A DNA stretch of 64,000 nt, from NCBI GenBank assembly GCA_031002005.1, contig CM061914.1, positions 12,076,148 through 12,140,147 of the forward strand, in the 5' to 3' direction. The notes below the pieces were generated by a model. It did no database searches, was not told where the DNA came from, and saw nothing but the letters and a program-made list of their open reading frames with translations. Each line of letters starts with the position of its first letter. Position 1 is the stretch's first letter. Both the position numbers and the translations under genes were made by a program. This DNA comes from Vandiemenella viatica (Eukaryota; Arthropoda; Insecta; Orthoptera; Morabidae). This document shows positions 58,690 to 64,000 of this stretch, piece after piece.

Positions 58690-59111
58690 ATTATACTAGG
58701 ATAATCTGCTTTACTAAAGTCTCTAATGAAAGTATTGTTTTGTACCGAGGCGTTGTCACCCTCAACTTTAAATTCTAAACATAAAGATGGATGATATGTG
58801 TCAGGAGGTACTACACGCTCCTTAGCTATAGAACAATGTATATCGAGAAAGTTTGAGAAGATAAGATCAAGTGTTACACCAAAGATATTAACTTTATTAT
58901 TAGTTTTAAAAAGGTTTAATAACGAGGTTGTATCTGATAATTTCTTTGATAGTGTTTTTTTCACAAAGAGTTGTCTTAGCAGTGTAGAAAGGATAGCTGC
59001 CATTATTACTGTGTTTCCACTGCACGTTTGGCATATTAAAGTCTCCAAATAGTATCCAATTTGAGTCCGGGTACGTAAGATTTATTTCTTCAACAGCCTT
59101 GCAGTAAGAAC

Positions 59112-59176
59112 TGACACACTCTTCAAATGAGTTTACATTCCAGTCATTTTTAGCAATGAAATCACCTAATTCTAAT
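59112..59176 (-). repeat. Acceptor copy of the 65-bp duplication, in the endonuclease
   Basis: The block interrupts the endonuclease between AAYFPPLTTE and SSYCKAVEEINLTYPDSNW, without breaking the frame. Related LINEs have only a few residues there, so this copy is the inserted one. It matches 58625-58689 at 64 of 65 positions. Confidence 0.85.
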
Positions 59177-59581
59177 TCTGTTGTTAGTGGAGGAAAGTAT
59201 GCAGCTCCTATGATTAAGCTATTTTTATTTCCTAAGATTCTTATAAATAAGTGCTCAACATCGGTCGTTGCATCTAACTGGAGACAATGGTATTTATTCT
59301 TAACAGCTAATAGAACACCACCACCTCTAGAGAACGAACTATTGTTTACATTTCTGTCATTTCTATAGATAACATAACTATTAAGGTTCAACTCTGCATT
59401 ATAAACTTTTGGGTCAAGCCATGTCTCTGTTATCACAATAACATCATAATCATTCAAAATGTAGCTTGCTTTTTCAACTCCCCTTAGTTTAGTTTTAAGT
59501 CGACGCACATTCTGATAATAAAATTTTATGCAATTTATACAGTTACGTTTTTTGAGTGCTTATTGTTTCTCATTATGTCCA

Positions 59582-60360
59582 CTATCTTTGGTTGTCCATT
59601 AACATATTTAATGTTTTTATCACTTTGTCCTTTTTCAGGATGTTTAATTGATCACGAAGCTTTTTCAAGTCATTTCTCTGCATCGGAGTTAGGTCAGCCG
59701 AAATTTTTATTTCACTTTTGTGCTTGTTTTTTAAAACAGTCAGAACAGTCTCGGAGTCATTCATAACCACTTTAATTGGTCTAAGTCGTCCCTTGTCATT
59801 ATCAGATCGTTTTCCTAAACGAAAACATTTGAACCATTTCACATCACACGGCAGTTTCAGACCGTTGAAAATTTCTGATACGGATTTTTTATCCGATTCA
59901 ATCCGCTCTGTAAATGAGATCGAATCAGACTCCTTTACATTGAAAACAATTAAGTTGTTCTTGCGCGTAGCCCTGTCAGTCATTTTGTCGAAGATCGAAG
60001 ATTGTACATCGATGTTTTTAACCTCTACATTTTCACTTGGTGAACATTGCCTGATTTTAGTTGTTCAATTTTTTTATTCATTTTGCTCACATCCTCTGAC
60101 AACTTTGCAATTTGTGTTAATACCTGTGGAAGCGATCTTAACCCGTTCTCACAGTTATTACCGAAGAATTTCAAGGAACGCTTTTTTAGTTCTAAACATC
60201 TAACCTCAGATATGGTTAGTTCTCCACAATCCACATGGATAGGGCGCTGGCAACTATCACATTTGAAGTACTTTCCTAGATCTTCTTTGCACGAGGAATT
60301 ACAAATCAAACGGATTAATGCCACTATACCAATCTGCGACCCAGCCTTGAAAACCGGCAC
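59582..60360 (-). pseudogene. CR1/Jockey-type LINE ORF1 with zinc finger and RRM-like region
   Basis: The first frame (60360-60025) holds a PHD-like finger CNSSC...KCDSCQRPIHVDCGELT...CLEL...CENG, then a coiled coil KLSEDVSKMNKKIEQLKS. After a break, the second frame (59983-59582) reads RKNNLIVFNVKESDSISFTE, WFKCFRLGKRSDND, LRPIKVVMNDSETVLTVL and ISADLTPMQRNDLKKLRDQL, the conserved core of this ORF1 class. In this family ORF1 binds RNA. The two frames are adjacent and were probably one ORF. Confidence 0.87.
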
Positions 60361-60590
60361 AGAGAATTAAAACAACAACAACACGCACATACACGCAATC
60401 GCACAAGCTTGAATCAGTAAACACTATTATAAATTGCTTTGAAGATAAAATCAAATCACGAATGGTGCATTTTATATTCAGTTCCCATTTAATGAGCGTT
60501 AGAAAAACGTCATGACTATTAATCCACCTTAAAACAGGTTCATTCACAGAACGTCACTGTCTAACGGCGGCCATGTTAACTTTGATAATG
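60361..60590 (-). promoter_or_regulatory. Likely 5' UTR of the CR1/Jockey-type LINE
   Basis: Upstream of ORF1 the minus strand starts with a GTTAACATGGCCGCCGTTAG stretch (60590-60550 region), which looks like a LINE 5' end, followed by about 190 bases without a long frame. The left edge of the foldback element adjoins it. Exact LINE start is uncertain by about 15 bases. Confidence 0.5.
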
Positions 60591-61175
60591 AAGCAAAGAT
60601 AAATTAAGCCACCACATACCACAGTGGATGGCTGTGGTGAGAGGAAACACTCCTGCTGACAAACAAATAAATGCACAATATTTAGGCATCTGCCTTGTTC
60701 AGTAGTCGATAAACAGGCCATTAGGCTCCGTACGTGTGCACACACGGAATGTCACCCTACGACTATCTAGGTAGTAGGGGAACGGCTAAAGAGTATATCA
60801 GCAATGTCTGCGATAATATATTGCAGGTGATGGTAAAATGAACATATGTAGCAAGGGTATCTACTACTGACGCAAAAAGTTACACCTAGTAATAAAATTG
60901 ATGGGTATGTATCTTTTCGCGTCTGTACTACGTACCCTTGCTACATATGTTCATTTTACCATCACCTGCAATATTGCCTACATTGCCGATATATCACTAG
61001 TTCCCCCACTACCCAGCTAGTCGTCGGGTGACGTTCCGTAGGTGCACACGTACGCAGCCTAATGGCCCATTTGTCTACTACTGAAGAAGGTAGATGCCGA
61101 AATATTGTGTATTTATTTGTTTGTCAGCATAAGTTTTTCTTCTCATTGCAGCCGTCCACTGTGGTGTTTCATTAA
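60590..61175. mobile_element. Foldback element, copy 2 (uninterrupted)
   Basis: This ~585-bp near-palindrome has arms of about 250-280 bp around a centre near 60895-60935. Paired blocks include ACCACAGTGGATGGCTG with CAGCCGTCCACTGTGGT, and TTGCAGGTGATGGTAAAATG with its reverse complement. It shares arm sequence with 46468-52312, including the GATAATATATTGCAGGTG site at which the mariner-like element entered the other copy. It encodes nothing. Confidence 0.85.
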
Positions 61176-62034
61176 TTATATCACCTAGATCATCATCATT
61201 GCCTAACGGCCATCTTACGTTTTTGTCCCGCTTGTTACTTTCTCATGTTCTATTACTTTTTCCTTCCACCTTTCTCTTATTTGTTTGTTCATTTAACCTA
61301 TTTATTTCACAACACTTAGTTCCCCTGTTCGTTTTCTCTGGCATCAGATCACTTGCCGACAATTGACCCGTGTCCCTTTATTTATATTTTTAGCTCTGGT
61401 TATAATGCTACTTTGGTATTCTTCCAATATTACCTTACAAATATTTATCCAAATTACCTTTTAAACCTGCTTGTCTGTGGCCGCTTAAATTTACAGTAAT
61501 TTTCAATATAGTTCGACCCAGTTGTCGTTTTTGCTTGGAGTTGCTGCCTGTTTACTTTCAGGACGAGAACGCTGTCCGAAAATTCCCTACTGGTCTTCAT
61601 TGAGTGTTTCACTTGTCTTTTTTCCTAATTATTGGTTATTCTCTAATTAACCTATAAATACTTGTATTTTATTTGATCTTAGTGATGCTCGTTTGTGGTC
61701 CAGGATATTATTAGCATCACTTCCCCAAATAAACCACACTTCCGCTTTAGCCCATACAAATTATTTGTTTTGACATTTACAATGCACATTTTTGATGTTG
61801 TAAGTAATTCTCCTCCCCTCCCCCCCCCCCACCCCCTCCAGGATATTATTAGCATTGCGATCTCAAGTAAACCGTACTTCCACTTTTTTTTGTTTTGACA
61901 TTTATATTCGGTATTTTTGACACTGTAAGAAGTGTTTTTTTTTTTTTTTGTACCTGGTCTTACATCCCAGTAGGAGTGTAGTTTTACGTTCTTCTTCTGT
62001 AACCTATTATTGATCCTTATCTTTCTAGCCCAAT
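61176..62034. other. Possible 5' region of the Penelope-like element; tandem duplication
   Basis: No coding frame is convincing. A tandem pair of about 110-150 bp lies at 61700-61813 and 61840-61935 (CCAGGATATTATTAGCAT, AAACC.*ACTTCC and TTTTGACATTTA blocks), separated by a C-run (61808-61838). Penelope-like elements often have repeated flanks, so this could be its leader. Confidence 0.45.
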
Positions 62035-63639
62035 ATGCTGCTTTCAGACATCTATCTATTCGGTCACCATTTCCATGCCTCACGTTTGGTCAAACTAAAT
62101 TCTCACGTTCTGTTTCTTCAGTCTTGCCTCTCTCTAAATATTCCACCAAATTGTTTAATTATTAAACTTCCAGTTTCTGGCTGCCATCCACAATTCACCC
62201 GTCATTTCATGCTTTCCGTTTTACATAATCCCTTTCTCTCACCCAGCTGGTTCTTCAACAGTATATTCACATGGCTTATCAACATTCCTCTCAGCTTGTC
62301 ACACTCCACAAGATCCTCTGCCTTTCATCCCCTCACCTCTTTCATCATATCCAACAGATCCTGTCACAGCGCAGCCCTAACATGCACAAAAACACCTTTA
62401 CAAGCTTTCCACTCTTGTTAGGAGCTATTTATCTCTATGCCTGTCTCTCCCCTATCAACGTTTCACTCTGTACGTCACCCCACCACTAGTTGCTTGGCTC
62501 ACCTCCTTAATCTACTCCATCCAAACCATCTACCACCTGCTCAAACGCCCCTGCCCCTCCTCCAGTTAAACCTAAAAAGTCAGTGATTCATCTCTCCTCC
62601 ACGCTCTGACTGAACCCCAAATATCGCTCCTATTCAAAGGACTCACTTTTTCTCCGACCCCCAAGTTTGACCATACTGCTTTGGTCTGGGACTCGTTGGC
62701 GTTCTGCCGCTCTCTTCTCTGGTGGTACCATTATACTGTCACAAGAGAACACACCAGCCAACTGAGCGTTGAGCCCAGTCTACAACAGTTCAAACCGTCA
62801 TCTTTGGATCCACCCTGGCTCCCACAAAACCATCCCCTTATTCTATTCCAGTAGTTCCTCACATCCAATCGTTCCTCACCCTCTTTCCGAAACTCCGACC
62901 CACACTCCAAAAACCTCAGCATCATGGAAACTACAGCCATGAGAGAATTGTCCAAAAACCATAACATCATCATCCTCCCTGCCGACAAAGGCTTAACCAC
63001 AGTAGTGATCAACCACAAGGACTATGTGGCTGAGGCAACTATCTGATACTAATACCTACCTTCCACAAGCTACAGGTCCTACTATCTCCATATGCCAGGA
63101 AATAAAAACTCTCCTGGACCTATAAGGCCCCCTGCAAGGCCTCTCTCCTCAGTCCATCTCCCTCCTGACTCCCCAGAATCCTCGTACGCCGACACTGTAT
63201 CTTCTTCCTAAGATCCACAAGACTGGTAATCCTGGGCGACCTATAGTTGTGGCATATGGATCGCCCACTGAAAGGATTTTGGCTTTTGTGGATCAACATC
63301 TCTAACCCTTTGTACAAAATCTTCCCTATCCACAATCCACACACCTCTACCTCCAGACTCTTTCCTTGTCTCCATTGATGTAATGTCCCTCTACACCAAC
63401 ATTCCCCACAGTCAGGGCCTCAGTGCCCTAGAACACTAAATAGGCCTACTTCCTTTCAACCTTGCCCCATATAGCTCCAAAAATTTCTTTACCTTTAATT
63501 CTAAAGTATATCACCAAATCCACGCTACCACCACGGGCACCCGCATGGCCCCATCTTAAGCCAACTTATTCCTTGGTCGTCTGGAGGAACATTTCCTGAA
63601 CCATGCTCCATTTAAACCCACTGTGTGGTTCAGATACAC
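62035..63639 (+). pseudogene. Penelope-like element, reverse transcriptase N-terminal half
   Basis: An N-terminal block FHASRLVKLNSHVLFLQSCL, SLNIPPNCLIIKLPV opens the element. After frame changes come EPQISLLFKGLTFSPTPKF, ILPADKGLTTVVINHKDYVA (about 62975-63035), LYLLPKIHKTGNPGRPIVVA, SPTERILAFVDQHL, VSIDVMSLYTNIPHSQGL and TTTGTRMAPS..ANLFLGRL. These are diagnostic of Penelope-like reverse transcriptases. Coding ends at KPTVWFRYT; the catalytic YVDD box would follow directly. It is cut by the LTR at 63640. The GIY-YIG endonuclease end is not in the window. Several stops and shifts are present. Confidence 0.88.
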
Positions 63640-64000
63640 TGTTATGGAATGGTAAAAAGCAACGCCCAGGTATCAATATGGTGCAATGCGCAGCAAGGAA
63701 AGCCAACTATGAACGTGTGCGGGGGCAGCGTTGCATCAGCCAGAGGGGTCCACGTAGCGCGAGGCATGATGAAATCACGGCGTAAGTTCTGGAAGGACGT
63801 GCGGCGCAGGTGGGCGCGTCACGCACGGTTATAAAAGAGGGCAGCCTCCGTGGAGGGGGAGACTTGATCGCCAGCCAGCCAGCGTGCCAGCGTTGTATTA
63901 GAGAGCAGCGACGAAAACACAACGGAGAGGACAACTAGTACTTGAGCTACGGTAGTCGCCGTTGTAATATTTCAGCTTCTTCGAGGCTTATGGATCTTTG
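63640..64000 (+). mobile_element. LTR of a retrotransposon, running off the window
   Basis: The sequence changes abruptly inside the Penelope-like element at TGTTATGGAATGG, a TG-type LTR start, and becomes GC-rich. A TATAAAAG box follows at 63830, with an LTR-like R/U5 region rich in CCAGC repeats (63870-63895). The LTR end, primer site and coding region lie beyond 64000. The family cannot be assigned. Confidence 0.6.
63830..63836 (+). promoter_or_regulatory. TATA box of the truncated LTR
   Basis: TATAAAA preceded by a GC-rich U3-like stretch. Transcription would start about 25-30 bases downstream, near 63860. Confidence 0.55.

Larger units (their letters stand above)
57020..59508 (-). pseudogene. 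CR1/Jockey-type LINE ORF2: endonuclease and reverse transcriptase
   Basis: Endonuclease motifs on the minus strand are NDYDVIVITETWLDPKVYN, SRGGGVLLAVKNKY and SNWILFGDFNMPNVQW. A linker follows with FLDIHCSIAKERVVPPDTYH and YSKELRNTIIEKK. Reverse transcriptase motifs are LDDSKSAGPDGIPP, IRNYRPISNLNVIPKLLE, QYGFMEGRNVQSNL, DSIYTDFSKAFDSVNY, SGVPQ, GPLLFIIFINDI and an intact FLFFADDLKLFK. The thumb reads LGVIFDSKMSFDEHVD. The frame is interrupted at a few places (about 58906-59048, 58330-58460, 57759-57904), so the copy is recent but dead. A 65-bp block is duplicated within it (58625-58689 and 59112-59176). Confidence 0.92.

Noticed and set aside
61200..63639. Hammerhead ribozyme that might accompany a Penelope-like element.
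   Set aside because: No CTGATGA core with a matching GAAA and stems was found near the element.

Overview
This window reads as a piece of an AT-rich insect nuclear genome, most likely a polyneopteran (orthopteroid, phasmid or cockroach/termite type). That guess rests on the transposon mix and on a tRNA-derived SINE that resembles SINEs I know from orthopteroid insects; it is not a proven identification. No bacterial genes, CRISPR array, rRNA or convincing tRNA gene is visible. Almost all long open frames are transposon debris.

Host genes: two exons of a POLDIP2 (PDIP38) orthologue lie on the + strand at 52623-52784 and 53221-53341, with matching splice sites and phases. A GC-rich terminal exon of an unrecognised membrane protein lies on the + strand at 16501-16774. 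The remaining exons of both genes are not found here.

Layout: 0.4-8.5 kb holds two copies of a repeat-bearing Helitron and one long RTE-type LINE (minus strand), which is split by a Helitron and by a hAT element. 10.9-13.3 kb is a decayed Gypsy-like LTR element. 14-29 kb is sparse, with SINEs, LINE fragments and small hAT MITEs. 29.6-32.7 kb has two long-inverted-repeat elements. 33-34.5 kb has SINEs and an 8-bp-TSD MITE. 35-42.3 kb is a nearly full-length but broken CR1 LINE with a PHD finger and an SGNH esterase in ORF1. 43.2-44.6 kb is a CR1/RTE chimaera. 44.8-45.9 kb is a hAT element. 46.5-52.3 kb is a foldback element carrying a mariner-like element in one arm and a 4-kb Helitron tandem dimer in the other. 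54.0-55.3 kb is a mariner in or near POLDIP2. 56.6-60.6 kb is a CR1/Jockey-type LINE. 60.6-61.2 kb is a second foldback copy. 62.0-63.6 kb is a Penelope-like element cut at its catalytic box by an LTR that runs off the window.

The most notable find is the Helitron family: three loci, precise A|T insertions without target duplication, 5'-TC and 3'-CTRR ends, a palindromic subterminal motif, and an interior made of diverged ~165-170 bp units that each carry a CCCTTTAAGGG-like core. Two insertions can be checked against an uninterrupted host sequence in the same window. One locus is a head-to-tail dimer. Other notable events are a 65-bp templated duplication inside a LINE endonuclease and a SINE copy with an apparent 3' transduction.
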